DNA of 64,000 nt, from contig NZ_SMSG01000001.1 of the NCBI RefSeq assembly GCF_004382795.1, forward strand, positions 496,001 through 560,000, in the 5' to 3' direction. The stretch's first letter is position 1. Each line of letters opens with the position of its first letter. The notes under the pieces were generated by a model, which worked only from the letters and a program-made list of their open reading frames with translations, did no database searches and had not been told where the DNA came from. Below are positions 18,190 to 26,885 of the stretch, in pieces. Source of the DNA: Cumulibacter soli (GTDB lineage: Bacteria; Actinomycetota; Actinomycetes; Mycobacteriales; Antricoccaceae). Made by a program: the position numbers and the translations under genes.

Positions 18190-18900
18190 TCAGGCGACCC
18201 GATTTACCCGCGTCCCGCAGATCATCGACGTGGATGTTGAGCCGTCGGCGGACTGAACATCGATCGCCGAGACGCCCTCGCCACGGTCATCCGCCAATGT
18301 CACGAACCGAATGGCGCCCTCATCGAGCGCGATGACGTGCGCGTCACCCTCCGCGACCGCCGAACGACCGAGGACCTGCGCCCAGCGCGCTGCCATCGCC
18401 GCGGGGTCGTCGGCCTGAATCTCGACCGCGACCAGGTCCGTCACCACGTTGGACTTGATGTGGTTCTTCCAGTCCGGTCCGGCCCACGCCCACTCGCCCC
18501 AGTCCTCGGTGCGGTCGACGGACAGAATCGCCCCGCCGACATCGCGCGGGTGCAGGTGGATGCCCTCGATCCCTGCGCCACGGGCGACGTGCACGACGCG
18601 GACGCCGTTGGGCTCGAAGGAGGACTTCAACGCATCAAGGTCATCGACCTGCAAGATCACCATGTAGCCACCGTCCCCGCCACGCTTGTCCAGCAGCCGT
18701 CCCGCGGTGGTGCCGTCCTCGGTCGGCGAAACCACCTCAAGTAACTTGTCGCCGACCGGGTAAAGCGCATTACGCAGTCCGAAGTGCCCCACCCCCGGGT
18801 CGCGGTAACACAACTCGACGCCCAATTGTTGTTCGATCTCTCGCTCGACGGGCCCGAGATCGGCCGCTACAAGCGCCACCTGACGAAGTCGCATTCTCAT
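18190..18900 (-). CDS. VOC (glyoxalase-like) family protein
   Basis: The 236-residue protein has two vicinal-oxygen-chelate modules. The N-terminal half starts RLRQVALVAADL and includes GNHFGL-like metal region GVGHFGLRNALYPVGDKLLEV. The second half (DLVAVEIQADDP) is the paired module. Such proteins are metal-dependent lyases, dioxygenases or resistance proteins, and the substrate cannot be read from sequence. There is no partner gene; the neighbouring GNAT gene is divergent. Confidence 0.85.
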   Translation of the reverse strand: MRMRLRQVALVAADLGPVEREIEQQLGVELCYRDPGVGHFGLRNALYPVGDKLLEVVSPTEDGTTAGRLLDKRGGDGGYMVILQVDDLDALKSSFEPNGVRVVHVARGAGIEGIHLHPRDVGGAILSVDRTEDWGEWAWAGPDWKNHIKSNVVTDLVAVEIQADDPAAMAARWAQVLGRSAVAEGDAHVIALDEGAIRFVTLADDRGEGVSAIDVQSADGSTSTSMICGTRVNRVA

Positions 18901-18959
18901 ACCCGGACGCTATCGTCTTGCCATGGTGTTGCGATATCCAGCGAGCAAGGAGATCCGCG

Positions 18960-19436
18960 ATGGATAAGGCGCGAGTGCGCGTAAGGCCCGTGAGCGAGCG
19001 GGACGGCGAGCGGTGGCGCGAACTCTTCGCGGCGTACCGTGCGTTCTATCGGCAGCCCGCCGACGAGCAGGTAGTGCAGCGAGTGTGGCAGTGGGTGCAC
19101 GACGACAGTCACGAGACGAATTCATTGGTGGCTACCGCCGACGAACACGTCGTGGGGATCGCGAACTATCGCCGTTACGCGAGGCCGCTCGCCGGCGGCG
19201 CCGGGTTGTGGCTGGACGATTTATTCACCGATCCCTCGGTGCGCGGCCTCGGCATCGGACGCGCTCTCATCACGCGGTTGCAAGGTATCGCACACGATGA
19301 AGGCCTCGGTCTGGTGCGCTGGATTACCGCAGCGGACAACGTCACCGCGCAACGGCTATACGACACCTTGGCAGAGCGCACGACGTGGGTCACCTACGAC
19401 GCACCACCACGCGATCAGTCCTCGCGATCGTCGTGA
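18960..19436 (+). CDS. GNAT family N-acetyltransferase
   Basis: The 158-residue protein has the acetyl-CoA motif VRGLGIGRALITRL, preceded by LWLDDLFTDPS, and the C-terminal AQRLYDTLAERTTW. The ATG at 18960 has AAGGAG seven bases upstream, which decides the start over an upstream in-frame ATG. Its 3' end overlaps the convergent MarR gene by 22 bp. The substrate is unknown; relatives acetylate amines or amino acids. Confidence 0.9.
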   Translation: MDKARVRVRPVSERDGERWRELFAAYRAFYRQPADEQVVQRVWQWVHDDSHETNSLVATADEHVVGIANYRRYARPLAGGAGLWLDDLFTDPSVRGLGIGRALITRLQGIAHDEGLGLVRWITAADNVTAQRLYDTLAERTTWVTYDAPPRDQSSRSS

Positions 19437-19915
19437 CGGTGGTAGATCGGCCCCAACGCCCCATTGGGGTCAAGCTTGTTCAGGATCGCCTCAGCGATAT
19501 CGCGAAGCTGGCCGATCTGTTCCGGGGTCAGCACGTCGATCACATGTTCGCGGACGTACTCCAAGTGGTGCGGCGTCGTCTCCTCCAGCGTGCGTAACCC
19601 GGTCGCCGACAGCCGCACGATTCGCGATCGCCTATCGTCCGCGGAGAGCGCTCGTTCGACAAGATCACGCGATTCAAGCCGGCGTACGACGTGAGACAAG
19701 CGAGGCAGACTGGCGTTGCACTGCGCGGCCAACTCGGTCATCCGCAACTGCTGATCAGCAGACTCCGACAACACCACCAGCACGTAGAACTCGAAGTTGG
19801 TGACGCCAGAATCGCGCCGCACTTGGGAGTCGAGTCCAGCCGGTAGCAGTTCCAGAAGCGCCACCAGACGTACCCAGGCCGTCGCCTCTTCTTTGTTTAG
19901 CCACCGTGTACTCAC
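19415..19915 (-). CDS. MarR family transcriptional regulator
   Basis: The winged-helix domain is clear in this 166-residue protein: RMTELAAQCNASLPRLSHVVRRLE (recognition helix) then a wing with DDRRSRIV. Start chosen at a GTG six bases after AGGAT. The frame is open for 95 further codons upstream, but that stretch reads through direct repeats and has no family similarity. It overlaps the GNAT gene tail to tail. The target is unknown. Confidence 0.88.
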   Translation of the reverse strand: MSTRWLNKEEATAWVRLVALLELLPAGLDSQVRRDSGVTNFEFYVLVVLSESADQQLRMTELAAQCNASLPRLSHVVRRLESRDLVERALSADDRRSRIVRLSATGLRTLEETTPHHLEYVREHVIDVLTPEQIGQLRDIAEAILNKLDPNGALGPIYHRHDDRED

Positions 19916-19961
19916 CCGTTCATCCTGGCGTAAGTCTGGCGGGCCTGCCAGGAGCCCCGCG

Positions 19962-20010
19962 ACCTCGGCGCGTTGAGGACTCCGCAGCGCCACCACCTCG
20001 GCGCGTTGAG
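19962..20010. repeat. Direct repeat ACCTCGGCGCGTTGAG, two copies
   Basis: A perfect 16-bp unit occurs at 19962-19977 and 19995-20010, so the start-to-start distance is 33 bp. It lies between the MarR gene start and the ABC permease stop. It could be a regulator site for the MarR gene. Confidence 0.7.
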
Positions 20011-20033
20011 CGCAACAGCGGCACAACCGCCAC

Positions 20034-20069
20034 GAGGGCCTGCACCACCTCTCGGCGGTACAGGCCCTC
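20034..20069 (-). terminator. Possible terminator of the ABC transporter operon
   Basis: A 9-bp perfect stem (GAGGGCCTG/CAGGCCCTC) with an 18-nt loop lies 14 bp after the permease stop. It lacks a T-rich tail, so the call is tentative. Confidence 0.4.
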
Positions 20070-20082
20070 ACCTTCGGTGCAG

Positions 20083-22017
20083 TTATGCCGCCGCTAACGC
20101 CTCGACCGGGGTCACCTTCCCGGCGCGAATCGCTGGCAGTACGGAGGCCAACAGACCGCCGACGATCGCCAGGGCGAGCAGGCCGCCGAGCATCCCCCAC
20201 GGAATCGAGTAAGTGATGTCTCGATCGCCAAGCACGGAGTACGCCGCAACGGCGCCATACCCAAGGCCCAACACGACTCCGATGACGCCACCGATCAGCG
20301 CCAGCAGGAAGGCTTCGATCGAAATCATCGAGCGCAACTGGCCACGCTGGACGCCCAGCGCCCGCATCAGGCCACTCTCCCGCTTCCGCTCGATCACCGA
20401 CAACGCAAGAGTATTAGCGATCCCGACGATCGCGATGATCGCGGTCACGGCCAGTAACCCGGTAGCGACGTTCGTCATGATGTCGACAACGGCCTCGATT
20501 TCCTCGCGTAGGTCACTGTCACGTGCACTCTCGAGCGCGGTCGCTCGGGTGATCTCCGCGGCCACCTGGATCATCGAAATAAGCCCGACCCCGACGATGA
20601 TCGCGACGACCGTGTTAGTGGCGCGGGCAGCATGCCGAGTGACGTCTCGAGCGGCGATCGTACCGGGAGTGCCGCCAATCCGACCCAGCGGCCGCAGCAG
20701 TTTGCCAACCGGTACGACGAGCAATTGGGCACCGAACAGCAGACCGCACACCGACACCAGACCGCCGAGGGTAGCGATGGCGACCTGCGTCGAGAACGCA
20801 CCGAGCGCCATGATCGCCAATCCGCCCACGAGCAGGACGCCGGCGACGCAGATCCGCCAGACGGGAAGTTTCGCGCCACCGACCTGTGACTCGGCCGGGC
20901 GAAGCGCTTCGATCGGGGCGACTCGGCAGGCTGAACGGATCGGGATGTAAGCGCCAAGCAGCGTCGCTGCGATGGTTGCTGCGCAAGCGATTGCGATCGT
21001 CACCGGGTCAAGGGCGAGACCGCCCGCGGCCGCACCGAACACCTCGGCACCGACCCACCCTGCAAAGATTCCTAATATTGCACCGATCGCGGTACCGCCG
21101 ACTCCGATAACCGTCGCCTCGACGAGGATTTGCCGGCGCATCTGACGTGAGGTCGCGCCGACCAGGCGCTGCAACGCAATCTGCCGACGGCGCTGTGCCA
21201 GCAGAATGACGAAGGTGTTGCCGATGACGATCGCGGCGACCACCAACGCGATGGCCGCGAAGCTGCCGAGCAGCACCGTGATCGCGATCGTGCCGTCGCT
21301 AATTTGATCGACCAGCTGGGCACGCGCCTCGGCGCCGGTCAGCACCTCCCAGTCGCTGCCCATGGCCTGTTGCAAGGCCTGGGACGTCGCTTCGGGATCG
21401 TCCGCGCGGACCACGAAACTGTCCACCCAGGCAATGTCCTCGTTCATCGCTTCCGGAGTGAGCCAGATGGTCGCACCGGTGAGCGCCGCGACTGATGACT
21501 CCTCGGAGATTCCGCTAACGGTGTACGGCACCACATCACCGTCCGGGTTCTCGAAGGAGATTGTGTCGCCGATCTTCACACCTGCGTCGTCCGCGACGGA
21601 CTGCGGAATGGCGACCTCGTTGTTGGCCGTGGGCCACTGTCCCGATTCGAGTTCGGCGTACGCCAGTTCCGGATCGCTGAAGATACCGCGCGCGTTGATT
21701 CCAGTGAGGCTCGAGGATCCCTCGAGCGTGACGTACGAGGAAATGATTGGATCGACGCCGAGTACGCCGTCCACGGAAGCGATTTCTGCTTTTGTGTCCT
21801 CGATGCCCGTGGCACCGTCCGGGTACCCCTTCACGACGATGTCGGCGTTCTGCAGGTCCTCGGCGACAGCAACTTCGATCGCGCGACCGGCGGTCGAGGA
21901 GAAAACGGTGGTCGCGACGGCGAACAGACTGCCGATCACGATGGCGAGTACGACGGCGGCGAGTCGTCCGGGCTTGTGTTTCAGCTCAGCGAACGCCGCT
22001 CTGCTGGTCACAGACAT
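20083..22017 (-). CDS. ABC transporter permease with two FtsX/MacB domains
   Basis: The 644-residue protein has an N-terminal transmembrane helix (about 18-40) and a periplasmic MacB_PCD-like domain (about 45-235). Three helices (about 250-400) form the first FtsX domain. Further helices and a second FtsX domain sit at the C-terminus, which ends TPVEALAAA. It pairs with the ATPase gene 5 bp upstream. Transporters of this layout export peptides, lipids or drugs, or pull on cell-envelope proteins by mechanotransmission. A two-component system just upstream suggests envelope-stress or antibiotic induction. Confidence 0.92.
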   Translation of the reverse strand: MSVTSRAAFAELKHKPGRLAAVVLAIVIGSLFAVATTVFSSTAGRAIEVAVAEDLQNADIVVKGYPDGATGIEDTKAEIASVDGVLGVDPIISSYVTLEGSSSLTGINARGIFSDPELAYAELESGQWPTANNEVAIPQSVADDAGVKIGDTISFENPDGDVVPYTVSGISEESSVAALTGATIWLTPEAMNEDIAWVDSFVVRADDPEATSQALQQAMGSDWEVLTGAEARAQLVDQISDGTIAITVLLGSFAAIALVVAAIVIGNTFVILLAQRRRQIALQRLVGATSRQMRRQILVEATVIGVGGTAIGAILGIFAGWVGAEVFGAAAGGLALDPVTIAIACAATIAATLLGAYIPIRSACRVAPIEALRPAESQVGGAKLPVWRICVAGVLLVGGLAIMALGAFSTQVAIATLGGLVSVCGLLFGAQLLVVPVGKLLRPLGRIGGTPGTIAARDVTRHAARATNTVVAIIVGVGLISMIQVAAEITRATALESARDSDLREEIEAVVDIMTNVATGLLAVTAIIAIVGIANTLALSVIERKRESGLMRALGVQRGQLRSMISIEAFLLALIGGVIGVVLGLGYGAVAAYSVLGDRDITYSIPWGMLGGLLALAIVGGLLASVLPAIRAGKVTPVEALAAA

Positions 22018-22022
22018 TGCTG

Positions 22023-22814
22023 CTACACCCCCAGTCCGCGCATCGCGTCAACGACGGAGTCGACGGTCGGGTTGGGGATCTGGCCGGCGATCCGGCCGTC
22101 GCTGAGCAGCAGTACGTGATCTGCGTACGACGCGGCGATCGGGTCGTGCGTGACCATCGCGATCGTCTGGCCGCCCTCACGGGCAGCGTTGCGCAGGATG
22201 GTCAGCAGTTGCTGGCCAGTGCGGCTATCGAGGGCACCGGTCGGTTCGTCGGCGAACAGGACGTCCGGTTGACTGATCAAGGCCCGGGCGACGGCGACGC
22301 GCTGCTGTTGACCTCCGGACAGCTGCCCCGGTAGGTGGCTGAGCCGATCGGCGATATTCAGCGCGCCGGCGATTTCGGCGAGTCGCTGTTCGTCGACGCG
22401 GCGGCCGGCGAGTTCAAGCGGCAGCGCGATGTTCTGCTCCGCGGTGAGCGTGGGCAGCAGGTTGAACGATTGGAAGATGAATCCGACGTGGTCACGGCGG
22501 ACCTCCGTCACGTACTTGTCGGGACGACCGGTAATCATGGCGTCGCCGATAATCACATCGCCGCTGTCGACGGAGTCGAGCCCCGCCAGACAATGCATGA
22601 GGGTCGATTTGCCTGAACCCGATGGGCCCATGATCGCCGTGAACGACCCGCGGGGGAACGCCACAGACACGTTGTCGAGGGCTCGGACGACCCGCTCCCC
22701 TTCGCCGTAGGTCTTATGCAGGGCGCGACCTTGGACGGCCGGCATGGCCTCAGGCAGGGTGCGCTGGGGTCCGGGGGCGTCCGCACCCGATCCGTGGGCA
22801 GTGGTGGCGCTCAT
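22023..22814 (-). CDS. ABC transporter ATP-binding protein, LolD/MacB type
   Basis: The 263-residue ATPase has Walker A GPSGSGKST at 63-71, signature LSGGQQQR, Walker B VLFADEPTGALD and the H-loop MVTHD. It is a MacB/LolD-subfamily ATPase, consistent with the FtsX-type permease that follows 5 bp later. About 20 extra N-terminal residues precede the conserved domain. Its 5' region contains a perfect 26-bp palindrome 124 bp upstream. Confidence 0.94.
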   Translation of the reverse strand: MSATTAHGSGADAPGPQRTLPEAMPAVQGRALHKTYGEGERVVRALDNVSVAFPRGSFTAIMGPSGSGKSTLMHCLAGLDSVDSGDVIIGDAMITGRPDKYVTEVRRDHVGFIFQSFNLLPTLTAEQNIALPLELAGRRVDEQRLAEIAGALNIADRLSHLPGQLSGGQQQRVAVARALISQPDVLFADEPTGALDSRTGQQLLTILRNAAREGGQTIAMVTHDPIAASYADHVLLLSDGRIAGQIPNPTVDSVVDAMRGLGV

Positions 22815-22937
22815 CAGCGGATTCCTTCACTGTGTTGACATCTCGTTGACGTCTTCGACGCTAGTGAGCCCATCGGTGCCTGGGAATCCACTTATGGTCG
22901 TGATCTGTTGTGGCCAGCAGTACCCCTTTGAGAGGCC

Positions 22938-22963
22938 TCAGGTACGACCACGGTCGTACCTGA
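22938..22963. promoter_or_regulatory. Perfect palindrome upstream of the ABC transporter, probable operator
   Basis: TCAGGTACGACC and its exact complement are separated by AC, giving 12-bp arms. No T-run follows on either strand, so it looks like a protein-binding site rather than a terminator. It lies between the response regulator stop and the ATPase start. A binding site for that NarL-type regulator is the simplest idea. Confidence 0.65.
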
Positions 22964-23015
22964 TCCGCCCGATAGCGATACCCCGGTCGACGCGGGATCC
23001 GTTAGGCGCATTGGC

Positions 23016-23669
23016 TTAGAGCATCCCGACTTCGTGGGCAAACAAGACGAGCCCGACCCGGTCTCGGGAGGCGGTCTTGCTCAGCAGCCGCCCGATATGC
23101 GTCTTCACGGTGCCCTCGGCCATGTGGAGCTGCGCGCCGATTTCCGGGTTCGTGGCGCCGGTGCACACCTGCGCCAGCACTTCGCGTTCACGCTCGGTCA
23201 ACGATTGCAGCCGTTCGTCGGAAGCGGCCGCGATCGGCGGCCGCGGCGAGAACTGCTGCAACAGTCTCTTCGTGGCACTCGGCGCCAACACGGCGTCGCC
23301 GCTGGCGATCGAGCGAATCCCGGACAGCAACTCCTCCGGTCGCGCCCCCTTGAGCAAGAACCCGCTCGCGCCGGCGTGCAAGGCAGAGACGAGGTGTTCG
23401 TCGGTGTCGAACGTCGTTAGGATCAGAATTTTCGGGGCGTCATCGCCGTACGCCGCGATCACCCGCTCGGTTGCGCTGACGCCATCCAGTTCGGGCATCC
23501 GGATATCCATCACGATGAGGTCGCACTCGGTGCTCGCGAGCGCGTTAACGACCTCGGAGCCGTCGGAGCATTCGGCGACGACCTCCAGGTCATCCTGCGA
23601 ATCGATCACCATCGCGAAGCCGCTGCGGACCAGCGCCTGATCGTCGACCAGCATGATTCGGACGGTCAT
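23016..23669 (-). CDS. NarL/LuxR family response regulator
   Basis: The 217-residue protein has a receiver domain with acidic residues Asp9/Asp10 and phospho-acceptor Asp55 (VMDIRMPE), then a LuxR HTH (LTEREREVLAQVCTGATN..). The ATG has GGAG upstream; the open frame begins 14 codons earlier. It follows the histidine kinase gene by about 100 bp and precedes the ABC transporter, so it probably activates that transporter. Confidence 0.93.
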   Translation of the reverse strand: MTVRIMLVDDQALVRSGFAMVIDSQDDLEVVAECSDGSEVVNALASTECDLIVMDIRMPELDGVSATERVIAAYGDDAPKILILTTFDTDEHLVSALHAGASGFLLKGARPEELLSGIRSIASGDAVLAPSATKRLLQQFSPRPPIAAASDERLQSLTEREREVLAQVCTGATNPEIGAQLHMAEGTVKTHIGRLLSKTASRDRVGLVLFAHEVGML

Positions 23670-23730
23670 CCTCGCTCCATTCGCTCGCTGTGTCCACATC
23701 CATACCAACACCCGCCGTTACGCGCTGGGC

Positions 23731-23770
23731 TGGAGGTCATCGGCCTGACCTGGAGGCCATCGGCCTGCAC
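23731..23770. repeat. Imperfect 20-bp tandem repeat
   Basis: Two adjacent 20-bp units begin TGGAGGTCATCGGCCTG and TGGAGGCCATCGGCCTG. They lie in the gap between the histidine kinase stop and the response regulator start. No function is evident. Confidence 0.75.
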
Positions 23771-23771
23771 A

Positions 23772-24998
23772 TCACGGCGCGGCATCCGGCAGCGGCATCA
23801 TCGCATGGACTTGGAATCCGCCGCCTACCCGCGGGCCGGCCGCGAGTACCCCGCCGTACTGCTCGACTCGGGCGCGCATTCCGGCCAACCCGCTGCCACT
23901 GCCGTCCGAGTGCACCACACCGCGTCCGTCGTCCTCGACGGTGATCCGAAGTCCGCGTGCTTCACGCGCCACCTCAACATTCGCATTCACTTGCGGTCCG
24001 CCGTGTTTGAGCGCGTTCGTCAGCGCCTCCTGCACGATGCGGTACGCCGAAAGCGCCGGACCAGCCGCGACGCGATCGAGTTCTCCGTGCGTGCTGAGGG
24101 TGACAGTCAACCCGGCGCGGCGGACGTTCTCGATCAGCGCCGGTAGATCCGTCAGGGACTTGGCCGGGGCCAGGTCGGAGGTGGGATCCTCACCGCGACG
24201 TAGCGCAGCGACCTTCTGCCGAACCTCGGCCAACGCCTCACGACTGGTCTCGGCGATCTGCTCGATCGCCTGCTGTGCGCGGCCGGGATTCTTAGCAACC
24301 ACCATGGCGGCGCCGTCCGCCTGCGCCACGATGATCGCGAGCGAATGCGCGAGGATGTCGTGGGTTTCCGCAGCGATCCGGCCGCGTTCTTCCTCCGTAG
24401 CCAGACGCAGCTGCTGTTCATGTTCATGCCGCAGCAGATCGTTGCGTTCGGCCAAGCCGGCAAGTTGTGCACCGATCGCGCGCACCTTCGCCAGTTGGGT
24501 GCGGCCCAGCACGTAGGACCCGACCACGACCAGCGTGAGCGCTGTGCCGACGAACAGGGCTTGAGCTACTTCGTTTCGATAGCCGGTCGCGTAGCTCGGA
24601 AAGAGAACCCATTGGACCGTCGCCCACCACGCCCCCACAATGGCGACGGCGAGCGCCCCGTAGGCGAACCATCGAGTCCCGTACCGAGCCGCAGCGTGCA
24701 CGGCAACGAGGACAATCAGGTCTGCGGCGGTCATCAAGCCATACGGATATATCAGCATCTCGATGATCGCGATCGCGGCGACGAGACTGACAAATAAGAC
24801 GGTGCGGGTGCGCCGGAACACCAGCGCGGCGCACATGCACAGCGGCAGCAGCACGCCAAACACAACTGCGTCGCTGGCCACGATCATCGCCGAGGACGTC
24901 ACTCCGAGCACCACGAACGCGACGATCGCTATCACCAGATCGACAACGAACACATGCCGCTCGTACCAGTTGGCGGGCGCGACGTCGGGGGTGCTCAC
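23772..24998 (-). CDS. Sensor histidine kinase, NarX/DesK-like (HisKA_3)
   Basis: The 408-residue protein has four to six N-terminal helices in the first 165 residues, a short coiled linker, then ETHDILAHSLAIIV with phospho-acceptor His213. The C-terminal HATPase contains DDGRG and GSGLAGM. The small sensor loops suggest intramembrane sensing, as in kinases paired with ABC transporters. Its partners lie directly downstream. The ligand is unknown. Confidence 0.93.
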   Translation of the reverse strand: MSTPDVAPANWYERHVFVVDLVIAIVAFVVLGVTSSAMIVASDAVVFGVLLPLCMCAALVFRRTRTVLFVSLVAAIAIIEMLIYPYGLMTAADLIVLVAVHAAARYGTRWFAYGALAVAIVGAWWATVQWVLFPSYATGYRNEVAQALFVGTALTLVVVGSYVLGRTQLAKVRAIGAQLAGLAERNDLLRHEHEQQLRLATEEERGRIAAETHDILAHSLAIIVAQADGAAMVVAKNPGRAQQAIEQIAETSREALAEVRQKVAALRRGEDPTSDLAPAKSLTDLPALIENVRRAGLTVTLSTHGELDRVAAGPALSAYRIVQEALTNALKHGGPQVNANVEVAREARGLRITVEDDGRGVVHSDGSGSGLAGMRARVEQYGGVLAAGPRVGGGFQVHAMMPLPDAAP

Positions 24999-25120
24999 CC
25001 CTCCACGCTAGTCAAGGCGCACCAGCGATGACATCGGTCCGCGGTCGTGTCCTGATCTGACCGCGGGCCGATCGATCAGGTCGAGGTTCTTGCGCTCGAC
25101 TGCGCAAAAAACGCAGAGAA

Positions 25121-25159
25121 ATCGAGGGGGCATCGCTCATACAGCGATGCGCCCTCGAT
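25121..25159 (-). terminator. Long hairpin, possible minus-strand terminator
   Basis: Two 17-bp arms with one mismatch (ATCGAGGG and GCATCGCT blocks) surround a 5-nt loop. On the minus strand TTTCTCTGCGTTTTTTGCGC follows, so it could terminate a transcript that has passed the 25404 terminator or begun at the repeats. No gene lies immediately upstream on that strand, so its client is unclear. Confidence 0.5.
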
Positions 25160-25164
25160 ATTGC

Positions 25165-25210
25165 TGCGACTTTTGCAGCATCAGTGCGACTTTTGCGGCG
25201 ACTGTGCGAC
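25165..25210. repeat. Phased direct repeats, TGCGACTTTTGC at 20-bp period
   Basis: TGCGACTTTTGC occurs at 25165-25176 and 25185-25196. A truncated third copy, TGCGAC, starts at 25205. All three start exactly 20 bp apart and directly follow the long hairpin. Confidence 0.75.
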
Positions 25211-25403
25211 GTCAGTAGGCCGATCAGTCCTCGGTCGGCAGCCTGAGTCGTCGTTGGGCGGGACTGCTGGACTCAAACTCCGGCTCACGCGGGCGGTTCC
25301 GCTCGCATCGGGTGGACTCGCCACGCCGTCCGGGAATAGGCGCGATCTCGGTCCGGTGTATGCCGGGGATAGAGGTCCCGGGTAATCCGGGGATAGAAAC
25401 GAA

Positions 25404-25434
25404 CTGCGGCGCACCCCGACAGGGTGCGCCGCAG
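25404..25434 (-). terminator. Terminator of the acyl-CoA dehydrogenase gene
   Basis: A perfect 13-bp stem (CTGCGGCGCACCC and complement) with a 5-nt loop lies 21 bp after the stop codon. On the minus strand TTCGTTTCTATC follows it. Confidence 0.8.
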
Positions 25435-25455
25435 CTTCGGTAGTGCAGTGATGCG

Positions 25456-26736
25456 CTAGGGGCGCATAACCGGTACGTCGTCCTCGGTCTTCTTCGCTGA
25501 GCCCAGCATCGGGTTGATCTTGAAGGTGCCGTCGTGCTTGAGGATCTCGCGGCGAGCAATGGTCATCTTGTGGACCTCGTCCGGACCATCGGCAATCTTC
25601 AGCGTGCGCATGCTCGCGTACATCTCCGCCAGCGGCGTGAACTGGGTAACGCCTGCCGCACCGAACACCTGGATCGCGTCATCGATGATCTTCAGCGCCA
25701 TCCGCGGTACGGCGACCTTGATACCCGAGATTTCGGTAGCGGCGGCCTTGTTGCCCACGGTATCCATCAGGTGCGCAGTACGCAGCACGTACTCGCGGTG
25801 CATATCGATATTGATGCGCGCTTCGGCAATCCAATCCTGGACCAGGCCCTTGTGCGCCACCAAACTGCCGAACGTCTCACGCTCCAACGAGCGCTGCACC
25901 ATCAACTCCAGCGCCCGCTCGGCCACTCCGATCGACCGCATGCAGTGGTGAATGCGCCCCGGGCCCAGACGAGCCTGCGAGATCGCGAAGCCCGAACCCT
26001 CTTCGCCGAGCAGGTTCTCGGCCGGAACACGCACATTTTCGTAATGGATCTCCGGGTGACCGCCACTGTGATCGAAGCCGAACACGTGCGGCTGACGACC
26101 GATCGTGATACCCGGCGTGTCCTTCGGCACGACGATCATCGACTGCTGCACGTGGCGCGCGGCATTCGGGTTCGTCTTACCCATCACGATCAGGACCTTG
26201 CAGTTATCGCGCACCGCACCCGAGGAAAACCACTTCGTACCGTTGAGCACGTACTCATCGCCATCACGCTCAATGCGCAGACCGATGTTGGTCGCATCCG
26301 AGGACGCCACCGCAGGCTCGGTCATCGAGAACGCCGAACGAATCTCGCCTTCCAGCAGCGGCTCAAACCAGTCCTTCTTCACCCGCTCCGAGCCGTACAG
26401 GTTCAGGATTTCCATGTTGCCGGTGTCTGGCGCTGCGCAGTTGAGCGCCTGCGAGGCGAACCCGACCTTGCCCAGTTCCTCAGAGATCGGGGCATAGTCG
26501 ACGTTCGACAACTTGGTGCCAGGCGCGTTCGGGTCGAGGTGCGGAATGAAGAGGTTCCACAGGCCCTGCTCACGCGCGGCCTTCTTCATGTCATCAAGCA
26601 TCGCCGGGAAGCCCGAGTGCCCCAGACGCTCCTGCTCCTCGTGGTACGCCTCTACGTTCGGGTAGATGTGTTCGTCCATGTAGGTCTTGACCTTCTCCAG
26701 AAGGTCCTTGCCCTGTTGAGTGAACTCGTACGCCAT
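25456..26736 (-). CDS. Acyl-CoA dehydrogenase
   Basis: This FAD-dependent enzyme of about 426 residues introduces the alpha,beta double bond of acyl-CoA. Family blocks are SMTEPAVASSDATNI for FAD/substrate binding, NGTKWFSSGA, GPGRIHHCMR, FGSLVAHKGLVQDWIAEA and the C-terminal VFGAAGVTQFTPLAEMYASMRTLKIADGPDEVH spread over several blocks. It resembles the ACAD10/11-like bacterial group. The ribosome-binding site is AAGGAG. A palindrome 24 bp upstream of the start points to a TetR-type repressor. It is monocistronic with its own terminator. Confidence 0.93.
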   Translation of the reverse strand: MAYEFTQQGKDLLEKVKTYMDEHIYPNVEAYHEEQERLGHSGFPAMLDDMKKAAREQGLWNLFIPHLDPNAPGTKLSNVDYAPISEELGKVGFASQALNCAAPDTGNMEILNLYGSERVKKDWFEPLLEGEIRSAFSMTEPAVASSDATNIGLRIERDGDEYVLNGTKWFSSGAVRDNCKVLIVMGKTNPNAARHVQQSMIVVPKDTPGITIGRQPHVFGFDHSGGHPEIHYENVRVPAENLLGEEGSGFAISQARLGPGRIHHCMRSIGVAERALELMVQRSLERETFGSLVAHKGLVQDWIAEARINIDMHREYVLRTAHLMDTVGNKAAATEISGIKVAVPRMALKIIDDAIQVFGAAGVTQFTPLAEMYASMRTLKIADGPDEVHKMTIARREILKHDGTFKINPMLGSAKKTEDDVPVMRP

Positions 26737-26760
26737 CTGTCGGCTCCTTGCGTTCGCGGG

Positions 26761-26781
26761 TATACAACCACGTGCTGTATA
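26761..26781. promoter_or_regulatory. Candidate operator TATACA-N9-TGTATA
   Basis: The 21-bp site has 6-bp perfect outer arms and a partly symmetric centre. It lies just upstream of the acyl-CoA dehydrogenase ribosome-binding site, where a FadR/TetR-like repressor would act. The cognate gene is not in the window. Confidence 0.5.
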
Positions 26782-26885
26782 TCACGCGTGCGCTGCACCA
26801 ACATACTGAGCGCCCGTTATAAACGTCACGACGGGTAACCGGGCATCGGCGTACGCCGCCTGCGCATTCGCTCGCGGCGCCTCGC

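Larger units (their letters stand above)
25010..25455. other. Non-coding region with hairpins and phased repeats
   Basis: No supported gene is present. A plus-strand frame of 74 codons crosses the repeats, but it has no ribosome-binding site or recognised domain. The region holds a 17-bp-arm hairpin, a 20-bp-period repeat and the terminator of the acyl-CoA dehydrogenase gene, listed separately. Confidence 0.6.

Noticed and set aside
19916-20200. 95-codon upstream extension of the MarR frame
   Set aside because: It crosses direct repeats, lacks family similarity, and a GTG with AGGAT upstream gives the normal MarR length.
25534-26838. 434-codon plus-strand frame
   Set aside because: It lies antisense to the acyl-CoA dehydrogenase, has no recognisable domain, and its amino acid mix (Arg/His/Leu-rich) is what a high-GC antisense frame gives.
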